Both the position numbers and the translations under genes were made by a program. Below are positions 1 to 9,294 of a DNA stretch of 64,000 nt, one piece after another. The notes under the pieces are model-generated. The model had not been told where the DNA came from. It saw only the letters and a program-made list of their open reading frames with translations, and did not search any database. Position 1 is the stretch's first letter, and the number at the start of each line of letters is the position of its first letter. Source of the DNA: Actinomycetes bacterium (GTDB taxonomy: Bacteria > Actinomycetota > Acidimicrobiia > Acidimicrobiales > JAJYXR01); contig JAJYXR010000025.1 in the NCBI GenBank assembly GCA_021801795.1, positions 1 to 64,000 on the forward strand, read 5' to 3'.

Positions 1-66
1 AACGACTCGGGCTCTGCCGACCTGATCGTGGACGTGGTGGGCTGGGCCGTGCCGTCTGGCACCTGA
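1..66 (+). CDS. C-terminal end of a surface-type protein (partial)
   Basis: Only the last 21 codons are inside the window. They read NDSGSADLIVDVVGWAVPSGT and then TGA. The ADLIVDVVGW stretch resembles the repeated beta-strand motif found near the end of large secreted or surface proteins of some actinobacteria. The stop codon lies inside the first copy of a 25-bp tandem repeat. A similar remnant lies at 23187-23297. The function is unknown, and whether the gene is intact cannot be judged from here. Confidence 0.5.
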   Translation, partial: NDSGSADLIVDVVGWAVPSGT

Positions 67-120
67 GGATGCCGTGCCGTCTGGCACCTGAGGATGCCGT
101 GCCGTCTGGCACCTGAGGAT
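46..120. repeat. 25-bp tandem repeat, three copies
   Basis: Three identical 25-bp units run head to tail (46-70, 71-95, 96-120), and the first bases of a fourth follow. The first unit contains the stop codon of the preceding gene, so the repeat has duplicated the 3' end of that gene into non-coding DNA. The unit length is not a multiple of three. Confidence 0.9.
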
Positions 121-293
121 GCCGTGCATTACGTGCGGACGGCGGTCGCCGGGCGAAAAAGCCACTGGGACGAGGATCCTGCTGCCTGGGTACGCGCCCA
201 ACGTCGGAGCGACATCCGCCGGGTGGGATGAGCGTCTTACTCCTCGACACGACCGTGCTTATCGGCGCGGCGCGGCCATAGGCGGCATGCCGT

Positions 294-322
294 TTGCCCC
301 GTGCTGGCTCCTGCCCTATGAT
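294..322 (+). promoter_or_regulatory. Promoter of the rpsL-rpsG-fusA-tuf operon
   Basis: A -35 element TTGCCC (294-299) and a -10 element TATGAT (317-322) are separated by 17 bp, a near-consensus sigma-70/HrdB-type promoter. Transcription would begin near 329 and give a leader of about 150 nt before rpsL. The stretch from 121 to 478 holds no convincing gene. The spacing and box type match the groES promoter at 36101-36129. Confidence 0.7.
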
Positions 323-478
323 ATGTGACTCGCGCCACGCCGTGCCGCAGGGAGCTCCGGGAGCTTTCACCGGGTTACACGGTCGTGCGCGGTGCATCGC
401 TCCCCCCTGGGGCGCGATGTGGAGGTTTTCCGAGCAGTGATCCTACCCCCAGCAGGTCCATTTCCTACGAGGTGTCGC

Positions 479-850
479 GTGCCGACGATTGAACAGCTGG
501 TCCGTAAGGGCCGGGCTTCCAAGCAGACGAAGACGAAGACCCCGGCCCTACGGGGAGCCCCCCAGCGTCGCGGGGTCTGCACACGCGTGTTCACCAGCAC
601 GCCGAAGAAGCCGAACTCGGCATTGAGGAAGGTGGCCAGGGTGCGTCTTACGAGCGGGGTGGAGGTGAGCGCCTACATACCCGGTGTCGGCCATAACCTC
701 CAGGAGCACTCCATCGTCCTGGTCAGAGGTGGCAGGGTGAAGGACCTCCCGGGGGTGCGCTACAAGGTGGTCCGGGGCGCCCTGGACGCAGCCGGGGTAC
801 GGGAGCGCAGCCAGGCCCGTAGTCGCTACGGGGCGAAGAAGGAGTCCTGA
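479..850 (+). CDS. rpsL: 30S ribosomal protein S12
   Basis: S12 lies at the decoding centre of the small subunit and affects accuracy. The 123-residue protein begins with a GTG start ([12 protein letters not shown]) that aligns with the usual N-terminus. An in-frame ATG 87 bp upstream would add an unrelated leader and was not used. The conserved [12 protein letters not shown] and GHNLQEHS segments are present, with Lys43 in the usual streptomycin-sensitive form, as is [12 protein letters not shown]. The sequence cgaggtg just before the GTG may serve as ribosome binding site. It is the first gene of the str operon; rpsG follows after one base. Confidence 0.97.
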   Translation: MPTIEQLVRKGRASKQTKTKTPALRGAPQRRGVCTRVFTSTPKKPNSALRKVARVRLTSGVEVSAYIPGVGHNLQEHSIVLVRGGRVKDLPGVRYKVVRGALDAAGVRERSQARSRYGAKKES

Positions 851-851
851 G

Positions 852-1322
852 ATGCCTCGTAACGGACCGGCTACGCGCCGCGATCTCTCACCGGACCCGG
901 TCTACCACTCGGTCCTGGTGACCCAGGTGGTGAACAAGGTTCTCTCCAGGGGGAAGCGGACCCTGGCGGAGCGCATCGTCTACGACGCGCTCGAAGCTGT
1001 CCGGGAGCGCTCCGGCAGCGACCCGGTAGCTGTGCTGAAGAAGGCCGTCGAGAACACCCGTCCCGAGCTGGAGGTCCGGAGCCGTCGGGTGGGTGGGGCT
1101 ACCTACCAGGTCCCCGTCGACGTCCGGCCGCGGCGTGCCACGACGCTCGCGATCCGCTGGATAGTGGGCTTCTCCCGCCAGCGCCGCGAGAAGACGATGG
1201 CCGAGCGTCTGGCAGCCGAGGTGTTCGACGCGGCGAACGGCACCGGGGCGTCGGTGAAGCGCCGGGAGGACCTCCATAAGATGGCGGAGTCGAACAAGGC
1301 GTTCGCCCACTACCGCTGGTAA
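852..1322 (+). CDS. rpsG: 30S ribosomal protein S7
   Basis: S7 is a primary 16S rRNA-binding protein that organises the head of the small subunit. The 156-residue product has the family's normal length and its hallmark segments, including [19 protein letters not shown] residues near position 80 and a C-terminal end in AHYRW. The ATG lies one base after the rpsL stop, with an aaggag ribosome site inside rpsL, so the two are probably translationally coupled. fusA starts 7 bp downstream. Confidence 0.97.
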   Translation: MPRNGPATRRDLSPDPVYHSVLVTQVVNKVLSRGKRTLAERIVYDALEAVRERSGSDPVAVLKKAVENTRPELEVRSRRVGGATYQVPVDVRPRRATTLAIRWIVGFSRQRREKTMAERLAAEVFDAANGTGASVKRREDLHKMAESNKAFAHYRW

Positions 1323-1329
1323 GGCTCCC

Positions 1330-3423
1330 ATGGCTGATGCACTCCCCATAAGAGAGTTTCCCCTGGCGCGTACCCGGAACATCGGGATCATGGCCCACAT
1401 CGACGCGGGGAAGACCACCACCACCGAACGGATCCTCTACTACACCGGACGCAACTATAAGATCGGGGAGGTCCACGAGGGTGCTGCCACCATGGACTGG
1501 ATGGTCCAGGAGCAGGAGCGCGGCATCACCATCACCTCTGCGGCCACCACCTGTAAGTGGCGCGATACCTGGATAAACATCATCGACACCCCAGGGCACG
1601 TGGACTTCACGGTAGAGGTGGAGCGCTCCCTTCGCGTGCTCGACGGCGCGGTGGCAGTCTTCGACGCGGTAGCAGGTGTGGAGCCGCAGACCGAGACGGT
1701 CTGGCGCCAGGCGAACAAGTACAACGTTCCCCGCATCTGCTTCGTGAACAAGATGGACCGCGTCGGGGCAGACTTCGACGGGGCCGTGGCCATGATCCGG
1801 GACCGGCTCGATGCCCGGCCAGCGGTGACCCAGCTCCCGCTCGGCTCCGAGGCGGCCTTCGCAGGCGTGGTCGACCTGCTGGCTATGGAGGCACTGGTCT
1901 GGGACGACGGCATGGGCGACAAGTGGCGCACCGAGCCGTTGCCCGCCGAGATGGCCGACCGGGCGGCCGAGGCTCGCCACGCTCTGGTCGACGTGCTGTC
2001 TAACTACGACGACACCATCATGGAGCGCTACGTGGCAGACGAGGAGATCACCGCGGAGGACCTCCGCCGGGCGCTGCGGCGTGCGACCATCGCGGGCGAG
2101 ATCGTGCCGGTGCTCTGCGGGTCGGCTTTCAAGAACAAGGGCGTCCAGCCACTGCTGGACGCGGTCGTCGACTACCTCCCGAGCCCCCTGGACATCCCAC
2201 CGACCGCGGGGACGGATCTGAAGGGTCAGCCGGTGGAGCGCAAGGCCGAGGACGCCGAGCCGTTCGCCGCACTGGCCTTCAAGATCATGACCGATCCCTA
2301 CGTAGGCAAGCTGACCTACCTGCGCGTCTACTCGGGCACCCTGGAGAAGGGCTCTGGCGTGCTGAACTCGACGAAGGACAAGAAGGAGAGGGTAGGGCGC
2401 ATCCTCCAGATGCACGCGAACCACCGGGAGGACAAGGACGCGATCTTCGCGGGCGACATAGTCGCGGCGGTTGGCCTGAAGAACACCACCACCGGTGACA
2501 CCCTATGCGACCCAGCACATCCGGTGGTGCTGGAGGCCCTGGAGTTCCCCGAGCCCGTCATACATGTGGCGGTGGAGCCGAAGACCAAGGCAGACCAGGA
2601 CAAGCTCTCGAAGGCACTCTTCGCGCTCTCCGAGGAGGACCCGACCTTCCGGGTGCGCAGCGACGAGGAGACCGGCCAGACGGTCATCTCGGGCATGGGC
2701 GAGCTGCACCTGGAGGTGTTGGTGGACCGGATGCTGAGGGAGTTCTCGGTCGACGCGAACGTCGGGAAGCCCCAGGTGGCCTACCGGGAGACCATACGCA
2801 AGCCGGTGGAGAAGGTAGAGGCCCGCTACGTCCGCCAGACCGGTGGCCGCGGCCAGTACGGCCACGTGGTCATAAACGTGGAACCCACCGGTCCCGGAGG
2901 CGGCTACGAGTTCCTGGACAAGATCACCGGCGGGGTGATCCCGAAGGAGTACATACCCGCCGTCGACGCGGGCATCCAGGAGGCCCTCACCTCGGGGGTG
3001 GTGGCCGGCTACCCGATGGTCGACGTCCGGGTGACCCTGGTGTTCGGCTCCTACCACGACGTGGACTCCTCGGAGATGGCCTTCAAGATCGCCGGCTCCA
3101 TGGCGGTGAAGGAGGCCACCGCGAAGGCCTCACCGGTCCTGCTCGAGCCCGTCATGGCCGTCGAGGTGGTGACCCCCGAGGACTACATGGGGGAGGTCAT
3201 CGGTGACCTCTCCAGCCGCCGCGGGAAGGTGGAGGGCATGGAGCAGCGGGGCAACAGCCAGGTCATACGCGCTCAGGTACCACTGGCCGATATGTTCGGC
3301 TACGCTACGGACCTGCGTTCGCGCACCCAGGGCCGGGCTACCTACACCATGCAGTTCAGCGCCTACCACGAGGTGCCTGGTTCCATCGCCCGCGAGATCG
3401 TGGCGAGGGTGCGGGGCGAGTGA
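1330..3423 (+). CDS. fusA: Elongation factor G
   Basis: This GTPase moves tRNA and mRNA through the ribosome after peptide bond formation and helps recycle ribosomes. The 697-residue length is typical. The GTP-binding motifs are intact: [15 protein letters not shown] near residue 20, [17 protein letters not shown] and [10 protein letters not shown]. The C-terminal domain IV motif GGRGQYGHV is present. It lies between rpsG and tuf in the standard str operon order. Confidence 0.98.
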   Translation: MADALPIREFPLARTRNIGIMAHIDAGKTTTTERILYYTGRNYKIGEVHEGAATMDWMVQEQERGITITSAATTCKWRDTWINIIDTPGHVDFTVEVERSLRVLDGAVAVFDAVAGVEPQTETVWRQANKYNVPRICFVNKMDRVGADFDGAVAMIRDRLDARPAVTQLPLGSEAAFAGVVDLLAMEALVWDDGMGDKWRTEPLPAEMADRAAEARHALVDVLSNYDDTIMERYVADEEITAEDLRRALRRATIAGEIVPVLCGSAFKNKGVQPLLDAVVDYLPSPLDIPPTAGTDLKGQPVERKAEDAEPFAALAFKIMTDPYVGKLTYLRVYSGTLEKGSGVLNSTKDKKERVGRILQMHANHREDKDAIFAGDIVAAVGLKNTTTGDTLCDPAHPVVLEALEFPEPVIHVAVEPKTKADQDKLSKALFALSEEDPTFRVRSDEETGQTVISGMGELHLEVLVDRMLREFSVDANVGKPQVAYRETIRKPVEKVEARYVRQTGGRGQYGHVVINVEPTGPGGGYEFLDKITGGVIPKEYIPAVDAGIQEALTSGVVAGYPMVDVRVTLVFGSYHDVDSSEMAFKIAGSMAVKEATAKASPVLLEPVMAVEVVTPEDYMGEVIGDLSSRRGKVEGMEQRGNSQVIRAQVPLADMFGYATDLRSRTQGRATYTMQFSAYHEVPGSIAREIVARVRGE

Positions 3424-3537
3424 TCCAGCAGTCCCGGAAGTACCGGCAGTACCGGAAAGAGCAGTTCCAGTAGTTGAAGCCCACCGCAGCGTCGCCCGAG
3501 GGGGCGGCGCCCGATACAGGGAGTAGCAGCGACAGTC

Positions 3538-4725
3538 ATGGCCAAGCAGAAGTTCGAGCGCTCGAAGCCTCACATCAACGTCGGGACGATGGGTCACATC
3601 GACCACGGCAAGACCACGCTCACGGCGGCCATCACCAAGGTGCTGTCGGAGAATAACCCGAACGTCTCCTTCACCCCATTCGACCAGATCGACAAGGCGC
3701 CAGAGGAGAAGGCCCGTGGCATCACCATCTCCATCGCCCACGTCGAGTACGAGACCCCCAACCGTCACTACGCGCACGTCGACATGCCGGGGCACGCGGA
3801 CTACATAAAGAACATGATCACCGGTGCGGCCCAGGTCGACGGCGCCATCCTCGTGGTCTCCGCGGCCGACGGCCCGATGCCCCAGACGCGCGAGCACGTG
3901 CTGCTCGCTCGTCAGGTCGGCGTCCCCTACATCGTGGTGGCCCTGAACAAGGCCGACATGGTCGACGACGAGGAGCTGCTCGACCTGGTCGAGCTGGAGG
4001 TCCGGGAGCTGCTTAACTCCTATGAGTTCCCCGGCGACGACGCCCCGGTGATCCGGGTGAGCGCGCTCAAGGCCCTCGAGGGCGACCCCGAGTGGTCCGC
4101 GAAGATCGTAGAGCTGATGGATGCGGTCGACGCCTACATACCCGAGCCCGACCGTCCGGTCGACAGGCCCTTCCTCATGCCCATCGAGGACGTCATGTCG
4201 ATCACCGGACGCGGCACCGTGGTCACTGGAAAGGTCGAGCAGGGCAAGGTGAAGGTAGGTGAGGAAGTCGAGATCGTCGGCCTGCGTCCCACCCAGAAGA
4301 CGGTGGTGACCGGCGTGGAGATGTTCCGTAAGCTGCTCGACGAGGGCCAGGCCGGCGACAACGTCGGTGCCCTTCTGCGAGGCACTAAGAAGGAGGAGGT
4401 CGAGCGGGGCCAGGTGCTCGCGAAGCCCGGGTCGATCACCCCTCACACTAACTTCGAGGCGAACGTCTACGTGCTCACGAAGGACGAGGGAGGCAGGCAC
4501 AAGCCCTTCTTCAGCAACTACCGCCCGCAGTTCTACTTCCGCACCACCGACGTCACCGGCAGCATCGAGCTCCCCGAGGGTACCGAGATGGTGATGCCAG
4601 GCGATAACACCGAGATGACAGTGGAGCTCGGGAAGCCGATCGCCATGGACGAAGGGTTGCGCTTTGCCATCCGCGAAGGTGGTCGGACCGTCGGTGCCGG
4701 ACGGGTCACCAAGATCATCAAGTAG
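3538..4725 (+). CDS. tuf: Elongation factor Tu
   Basis: EF-Tu delivers aminoacyl-tRNA to the ribosome as a GTP complex. The protein has 395 residues. G1 reads [11 protein letters not shown], the switch region [13 protein letters not shown]3 [15 protein letters not shown] and G4 NKADM. The C-terminal barrel domains include the conserved PGDNTEM. A 114-bp gap separates it from fusA, and no strong promoter was recognised there. It is the only tuf copy in the window. Confidence 0.98.
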   Translation: MAKQKFERSKPHINVGTMGHIDHGKTTLTAAITKVLSENNPNVSFTPFDQIDKAPEEKARGITISIAHVEYETPNRHYAHVDMPGHADYIKNMITGAAQVDGAILVVSAADGPMPQTREHVLLARQVGVPYIVVALNKADMVDDEELLDLVELEVRELLNSYEFPGDDAPVIRVSALKALEGDPEWSAKIVELMDAVDAYIPEPDRPVDRPFLMPIEDVMSITGRGTVVTGKVEQGKVKVGEEVEIVGLRPTQKTVVTGVEMFRKLLDEGQAGDNVGALLRGTKKEEVERGQVLAKPGSITPHTNFEANVYVLTKDEGGRHKPFFSNYRPQFYFRTTDVTGSIELPEGTEMVMPGDNTEMTVELGKPIAMDEGLRFAIREGGRTVGAGRVTKIIK

Positions 4726-4783
4726 CAGCCGAGCGGCACGCTAGACACCCCAGCACGACCGGCGAAGCCTCGCCAGGAGACCA

Positions 4784-5110
4784 ATGGCCGAGAACCAACG
4801 ACAGAAGATCCGCATACGCCTGAAGGCATACGATCACGAGATCCTCGACCAGTCGACCGAGAAGATCGTCCAGACCGTGCTTAGGACACAGGCGAAGGTC
4901 CAGGGTCCCGTGCCCCTTCCCACCGAGAAGCACCGCTACACCGTGATCCGCTCTCCCCATAAGTACAAGGACAGCCGGGAGCACTTCGAGATGCGCGTCC
5001 ACAAGCGCCTCCTCGACATCGTCGAGCACACCCCTAAGACGGTCGACTCCCTCCAGCGCCTCGACCTGCCCGCAGGGGTGGACATAGAGATAAAGATCCA
5101 GAACCTCTGA
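4784..5110 (+). CDS. rpsJ: 30S ribosomal protein S10
   Basis: S10 is a head protein of the small subunit and also the NusE partner in antitermination. The product has 108 residues with the usual core ([16 protein letters not shown] near the start, [25 protein letters not shown] in the middle). A short hairpin (ggcga/tcgcc, 4761-4774) precedes the aggag ribosome site. It follows tuf by 58 bp but is separated from rplC by 362 bp, so the classical S10 operon is split after its first gene. Confidence 0.97.
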   Translation: MAENQRQKIRIRLKAYDHEILDQSTEKIVQTVLRTQAKVQGPVPLPTEKHRYTVIRSPHKYKDSREHFEMRVHKRLLDIVEHTPKTVDSLQRLDLPAGVDIEIKIQNL

Positions 5111-5120
5111 GTGGCCTTCC

Positions 5121-5172
5121 CTGCCGGTACCGGTTGCCGGCAGTTGGCGGACCACCTCGATCATGGTGTAAC
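5121..5172 (+). promoter_or_regulatory. Hairpin and candidate promoter in the rpsJ-rplC gap
   Basis: The 362-bp gap between rpsJ and rplC contains no supportable gene. Near its start is a hairpin with arms CTGCCGG and CCGGCAG (5121-5127, 5137-5143) but no T-run. Next comes TTGGCG (5144-5149), a 17-bp spacer and TGTAAC (5167-5172), which could be a promoter for rplC onward. An attenuator or processing site is equally possible. The rest of the gap shows nothing recognisable. Confidence 0.35.
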
Positions 5173-5472
5173 GTCGTTCCTCGGGTCACTGCGACCCTGA
5201 CCTACTCGACGTCCTCGAGCGCCCGCCGGCTGCATGAAGGCGGGGACCTCGGGGCACCAGATGGCGAGCGCTCCGCTCGGGTCTTCCGGGCGGAGCGTTG
5301 GCATGCGACAACAGTCAGCTCATGGGTTCCGCGGCTCACCGCCTGGGAACCGACCGGCTGGCGAACAGGCCCCCGGGCCACCACAGGCAGATCAGTTGAC
5401 CCCAGACACACCTCCAGGCAGCAGTTCTCGACAGACGAGCAACGGACAGACGAGTAAGGACCGGAACGAACC

Positions 5473-6159
5473 GTGGCAAGCAAGGCCATTGTGGGCGAAA
5501 AGCTCGGCATGACCCAGATTTGGGACGAGCAGCATCGTGCTGTGCCGGTGACCGTCCTGAAGGTCGCGCCGGTACGGGTGGTCCAGGTGAAGACACCCGA
5601 GCGCGAGGGCTACTCCGCCCTCCAGGTGACCTGGGGCGTCGGCCGGCGCTCCGCACTCACGAAGCCAGAGCATGGCCACTTCGAGTCTGCCGGGGTGGAG
5701 CCGGGCAGGCGACTGGTGGAGCTCAGGATCGACGACACGGCTGGCTACGAGGTCGGCCAGCAGCTCACCGCCGACCTGATGACTCCAGGCGAGCGGGTGG
5801 ATGTGATAGCGGTCTCGAAGGGCAAGGGATTCGCCGGCGGGATGAAGCGCCATAACTTCAAGGGCCAGGGCGCCTCCCACGGCAACCATAAGAAGCACCG
5901 TGCCCCCGGCTCGGTAGGTGCCTGCGCGACCCCCGCCCGGGTCTTCAAGGGGACCCGCATGGCCGGACGGATGGGGGGCCAGCAGGTCACCACGCTCAAC
6001 GTCGAGGTAGTGCAGGCTGACGCGGAGCGCGAGCTGATACTTGTGCGCGGTGCCGTTCCCGGTCCGCGCGGTGGGGTGGTAGTGCTGCGTGACACCGTGA
6101 AGGGCGATGCAGCCCGTGGGGCTGCAGGCAGCTCCGCCTCCAAGGGAGAGTCCAAGTGA
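5473..6159 (+). CDS. rplC: 50S ribosomal protein L3
   Basis: L3 is an early assembly protein close to the peptidyl transferase centre. The GTG start gives 228 residues beginning ASKAIVGEKLGMTQIWDE after the initiator, which matches the family. The central KGKGFAGGMKRHNF and the glycine/arginine-rich loop near residue 140 are present. Its last four bases overlap the start of rplD (GTGA), which suggests coupled translation. Confidence 0.97.
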   Translation: MASKAIVGEKLGMTQIWDEQHRAVPVTVLKVAPVRVVQVKTPEREGYSALQVTWGVGRRSALTKPEHGHFESAGVEPGRRLVELRIDDTAGYEVGQQLTADLMTPGERVDVIAVSKGKGFAGGMKRHNFKGQGASHGNHKKHRAPGSVGACATPARVFKGTRMAGRMGGQQVTTLNVEVVQADAERELILVRGAVPGPRGGVVVLRDTVKGDAARGAAGSSASKGESK

Positions 6160-7046
6160 GTCCCGCCACCGCCACCCGGCATCCCGGCCCGGCATCCCGG
6201 CCGGCAGACGAGATCGTCCGCGGCTCCGCTGTACGCGCGAAGCAGCGCCCGGAGCCTCTCACCAGGACCGCCAGCCGCTATTCGAGCGACGGCAGCCTGC
6301 TGGGCACCGTCGAGCTCTCTGGTGAGTACTTCGGGATCGAGCCGAACGTGGCGGTGATGCACCAGGTAGTCACCGCCCAGCTCGCGGCAGCTCGCGCCGG
6401 CACGCAGTCGACCAGGACACGCGCCGAGGTGGCTGGCGGAGGTGCCAAGCCCTTCCGCCAGAAGGGCACCGGGCGCGCCAGGCAGGGTTCGACCCGTGCC
6501 CCCCAGTGGACCGGAGGAGGTGTTGCCCTGGGTCCCAAGCCCCGCTCCTATCGCCAGCGCACCCCGAAGAAGATGATCCGTCTGGCCCTTCGCTCGGCCC
6601 TCTCCGACAGGGCCTCCCTGGGCAGGGTGGCCCTGGTGGACAGGTTCGACTACGAGGTACCGAGGACGAAGGACGCCATCGCCACCCTCGATGCCCTCGC
6701 CACCGACGGGCGCGTCCTGGTCGTGCTGTCCCCTGAAGACTGGACAGCCGAGCGCTCCTTCGCGAACCTTCCCCACGTCCAGCTCCTCATCGCAGGCGAG
6801 CTGAACGCCTACGACATACTCCGTAACGACTGGATCGTCTTCACCGATGAGACCCTCCCCGGTGGCCTGGGCGCCTTCACCCCTGCACCTGCCGACTCCG
6901 GGTCTGCCGACTCCGGGTCTGCCAGCGACCCCGCTGGTGGTGCCGGCGAGACCGATGAGGCCGAGACTGACGTGAGCACCGAAGCAGATCCCGCTGCGGA
7001 CGGTGCGGAGGAGAGCACCGAGGCCGAGGAGGAGGAGCTGGGATGA
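6156..7046 (+). CDS. rplD: 50S ribosomal protein L4 with N- and C-terminal extensions
   Basis: L4 binds 23S rRNA and lines the exit tunnel. The family core covers roughly residues 40-240, with the tunnel loop GGGAKPFRQKGTGRARQGS near residue 100. At 296 residues it is 80-90 longer than usual. About 40 extra residues precede the core, and about 55 acidic, Ser/Ala/Glu-rich residues follow it, ending in EAEEEELG. A short duplicated segment (SADSGSADSGSA) lies in the tail. The GTG start overlaps the rplC stop by 4 bp; a later start inside the extension cannot be excluded. Confidence 0.94.
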   Translation: MSPATATRHPGPASRPADEIVRGSAVRAKQRPEPLTRTASRYSSDGSLLGTVELSGEYFGIEPNVAVMHQVVTAQLAAARAGTQSTRTRAEVAGGGAKPFRQKGTGRARQGSTRAPQWTGGGVALGPKPRSYRQRTPKKMIRLALRSALSDRASLGRVALVDRFDYEVPRTKDAIATLDALATDGRVLVVLSPEDWTAERSFANLPHVQLLIAGELNAYDILRNDWIVFTDETLPGGLGAFTPAPADSGSADSGSASDPAGGAGETDEAETDVSTEADPAADGAEESTEAEEEELG

Positions 7047-7336
7047 GGACTCCCGAGCAGGTGCTCCTGAAGCCGGTGGTCTCCGAGAAGTCCTACGCGC
7101 TCATGGACAAGGGCGTCTACGTCTTCGTGGTGGCCTCCGACGCCACCAAGGTGGAGGTCCGCCAGTCCGTCGAGGAGATATTCGGCGTCAGGGTAACCAG
7201 GGTAAACACACTGAACCGCCAGGGAAAGAAACGCCGTAACCGTAAGTCGAACACCACCGGAAGGCGTCCCGACACGAAGCGCGCCATGGTGACGCTCGTC
7301 GACGGTGACCGCATAGACCTGTTCGAGAGGAGCTGA
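7043..7336 (+). CDS. rplW: 50S ribosomal protein L23
   Basis: L23 sits at the tunnel exit, where trigger factor and the signal recognition particle dock. It has 97 residues of ordinary length, with the N-terminal motif LLKPVVSEKSYALMDKGVYVF and the basic loop NRQGKKRRNRKS. The ATG overlaps the rplD stop by 4 bp. Unlike its neighbours L4, L22 and S3, it has no acidic tail. Confidence 0.96.
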   Translation: MRTPEQVLLKPVVSEKSYALMDKGVYVFVVASDATKVEVRQSVEEIFGVRVTRVNTLNRQGKKRRNRKSNTTGRRPDTKRAMVTLVDGDRIDLFERS

Positions 7337-7345
7337 TAGACGGCC

Positions 7346-8182
7346 ATGCCCCTCCGCAAGCGCAAGCCGACCAGCCCGGGACGTCGCTTCCAGAGCGCCT
7401 CGGACTTCTCCGAGGTGACCCGATCTACTCCCGAGAAGTCGCTCCTCGCACCCCGTCCCGCGTCAGGCGGCCGGAACAACGCCGGTCGTAAGACCGCTCG
7501 ACACCGTGGCGGTGGCCACAAACGTCGCTACCGCATCATCGACTTCCGGCGCGACAAGGACGGCGTCCCCGCGAAGGTCGCCTCCATAGAGTACGACCCG
7601 AACCGTAACGCCCGCATCGCCCTGCTCCACTACTACGACGGCGAGAAGCGCTACATACTCGCGCCTGCCCAGGTGAAGGTGGGCGACGTCCTCGAGAGTG
7701 GCCACGGTGCCAGCATCCGGCCCGGTAACGCCATGCCCCTCAGGTACATACCGGTCGGCTCCACCGTCCATAACATCGAGCTGAAGCCCGGAGGCGGGGG
7801 GAAGCTGGCCCGCGGGGCCGGCATGAGCGCCCAGCTGGTGGCGAAGGAAGGCGCATACGCGACGCTTCGCCTTCCCTCTACCGAGATGCGCAGGGTGCCC
7901 ATCGACTGCCGGGGCACCCTGGGGACCGTCGGAAACTCCGAGGCGGAGCTGGTCTCCCTGGGCAAGGCCGGGAGGAACCGCTGGAAGGGAGTCCGCCCCC
8001 AGACCAGGGGCGTGGCCATGAACCCGGTGGACCACCCACTGGGCGGCGGCGAGGGGAAGTCCTCCGGTGGCCGCCACCCTGTCTCGCCCTGGGGAAAGCC
8101 CGAGGGTCGCACCCGTGCCCGTCGGAAGGACTCCGACAAGATGATCGTCCGCCGCCGCCGTTCCAGGGGGGCCCGCCGGTGA
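7346..8182 (+). CDS. rplB: 50S ribosomal protein L2
   Basis: L2 is needed for subunit joining and peptidyl transferase activity. The 278-residue protein has the family's normal size. It contains [16 protein letters not shown] near residue 53, the RNA-binding core around [18 protein letters not shown], and [21 protein letters not shown], with the histidine in the NPVDHP motif. The C-terminus is arginine rich. It starts 9 bp after rplW. Confidence 0.98.
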   Translation: MPLRKRKPTSPGRRFQSASDFSEVTRSTPEKSLLAPRPASGGRNNAGRKTARHRGGGHKRRYRIIDFRRDKDGVPAKVASIEYDPNRNARIALLHYYDGEKRYILAPAQVKVGDVLESGHGASIRPGNAMPLRYIPVGSTVHNIELKPGGGGKLARGAGMSAQLVAKEGAYATLRLPSTEMRRVPIDCRGTLGTVGNSEAELVSLGKAGRNRWKGVRPQTRGVAMNPVDHPLGGGEGKSSGGRHPVSPWGKPEGRTRARRKDSDKMIVRRRRSRGARR

Positions 8183-8308
8183 TGACCGTTGCCGAACCCC
8201 CTGCATTTCGAGCTGGCCACCTGGCAAGCCCGTCCTGCCGAGCGGTTACCCCGGCTTCCGGCATGTCCTGTGCCGGGGCCAGGTCCACGCACGAGGGAGC
8301 CAGATCGC

Positions 8309-8587
8309 ATGCCGCGTAGCCTGAAGAAGGGTCCGTTCGTGGACTCCCACCTGCTCGCCAAGGTGGACACGCTGAACGCCAGCGGGGAGAAGAGGGTCAT
8401 AAAGACCTGGTCCAGGCGCTCCACCATCATCCCCGACATGGTCGGCCACACCATTGCCGTCCACGACGGCCGCAAGCACGTACCGGTCTACGTGACCGAG
8501 TCCATGGTCGGCCACAAGCTCGGCGAGTTCGCACCTACCCGCACCTTCCGGTACCACGCCGGACAAGAGCGCCAGGCGAGACGCTGA
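8309..8587 (+). CDS. rpsS: 30S ribosomal protein S19
   Basis: S19 is a head protein that contacts S13 and the A-site finger. The chosen ATG ([12 protein letters not shown]) gives 92 residues, the normal length, with a gagggag ribosome site upstream. An upstream in-frame start would add 40 unrelated residues. The motif [29 protein letters not shown] is intact in order. A 126-bp gap separates it from rplB. Its stop overlaps the rplV start by one base. Confidence 0.97.
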   Translation: MPRSLKKGPFVDSHLLAKVDTLNASGEKRVIKTWSRRSTIIPDMVGHTIAVHDGRKHVPVYVTESMVGHKLGEFAPTRTFRYHAGQERQARR

Positions 8588-9291
8588 TGCCGGGGCTGAA
8601 GACGAACGAGCAGCCAGGCACCCGCGCCGTTCTCAGGCACTACCGGATGTCCGCCACGAAGGCCCGCCAGGCACTGGACCTCATCCGCGGCCAGGAGGTC
8701 GAGCGCGCAGCCGACATCCTCCGCTCGACCTCGCGTGAGGCGGCCGAGGTGGTCGGCAAGGTGCTGGCCTCCGCGGTCGCCAACGCCCGGAATAACGAAG
8801 GCATGGACCCCGACGAGCTCTACGTCTCTGCATGCTTCGCAGACGAGGGAACCACGCTGAAGCGCTGGAGGCCCAGGGCCCGTGGGCGTGCCACCCGTAT
8901 TCGTAAGCGCACCTGCCATGTCACCGTCATCGTCAGCCGCCTCCCCGAGGACCGCCTGGAGCGTCGCCGTGCGAGGCAGGCAGCCTCCACTCCCGCTTCA
9001 CGCTCCCGCCGTGTGGCCGCCTCACGCCGTCCTGCACAGCCCACCGAGGACACCGCCGCCAGCGCCACGGATGCTGTCGAGCCCGAGGATGCTGTCGAGC
9101 CCGAGGATGCTGTCGAGCCCGAGGATGCTGTCGAGCCCGATGAGGCTGTCGAGCCCGATGAGGCCGTCGAGCCCGATGAGGCCGTCGAGCCCGATGAGGC
9201 CGTCGAGCCCGATGAGGCCGGCGAGCCCGATGGGACAGGGGCCGAGGCAGCCGATCCCGGGGCAGGTACCGGGGAAGAGGAGAAGGGCTAG
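8587..9291 (+). CDS. rplV: 50S ribosomal protein L22 with a repetitive acidic tail
   Basis: L22 reaches into the peptide exit tunnel. Residues 1-125 form the normal protein, with RMSATKARQALDLIRG near residue 20 and the tunnel hairpin RPRARGRATRIRKRTCHVTV near 95-115. The product has 234 residues because a basic linker is followed by nine acidic hexapeptides (AVEPED or AVEPDE, the last AGEPDG) and an end in EEEKG. The tail is encoded by nine 18-bp repeats at 9069-9230. Alanine/proline-rich extensions of L22 occur in other actinobacteria; such a regular acidic repeat is unusual. Confidence 0.95.
   Translation: MPGLKTNEQPGTRAVLRHYRMSATKARQALDLIRGQEVERAADILRSTSREAAEVVGKVLASAVANARNNEGMDPDELYVSACFADEGTTLKRWRPRARGRATRIRKRTCHVTVIVSRLPEDRLERRRARQAASTPASRSRRVAASRRPAQPTEDTAASATDAVEPEDAVEPEDAVEPEDAVEPDEAVEPDEAVEPDEAVEPDEAVEPDEAGEPDGTGAEAADPGAGTGEEEKG
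9069..9230 (+). repeat. 18-bp tandem repeat in rplV, nine copies
   Basis: Nine 18-bp units run from 9069 to 9230. The first four are ggatgctgtcgagcccga and the rest tgaggc(t/c)gtcgagcccga, the last with one extra change. Each unit encodes one AVEPED or AVEPDE hexapeptide. The split into two sub-variants suggests two rounds of amplification. The unit length keeps the reading frame whatever the copy number. Confidence 0.95.
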
Positions 9292-9294
9292 CAG

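Noticed and set aside
119..328. 69-codon frame before rpsL
   Set aside because: It begins inside the 25-bp repeat, overlaps the rpsL promoter and has no similarity to known proteins.
392..478. N-terminal extension of rpsL from an upstream ATG
   Set aside because: The 29 added residues do not belong to S12; the GTG at 479 restores the conserved N-terminus and has its own upstream site.
1099..2424. 441-codon minus-strand frame across rpsG-fusA
   Set aside because: It is the complement of two conserved genes, with no domain or start signal.
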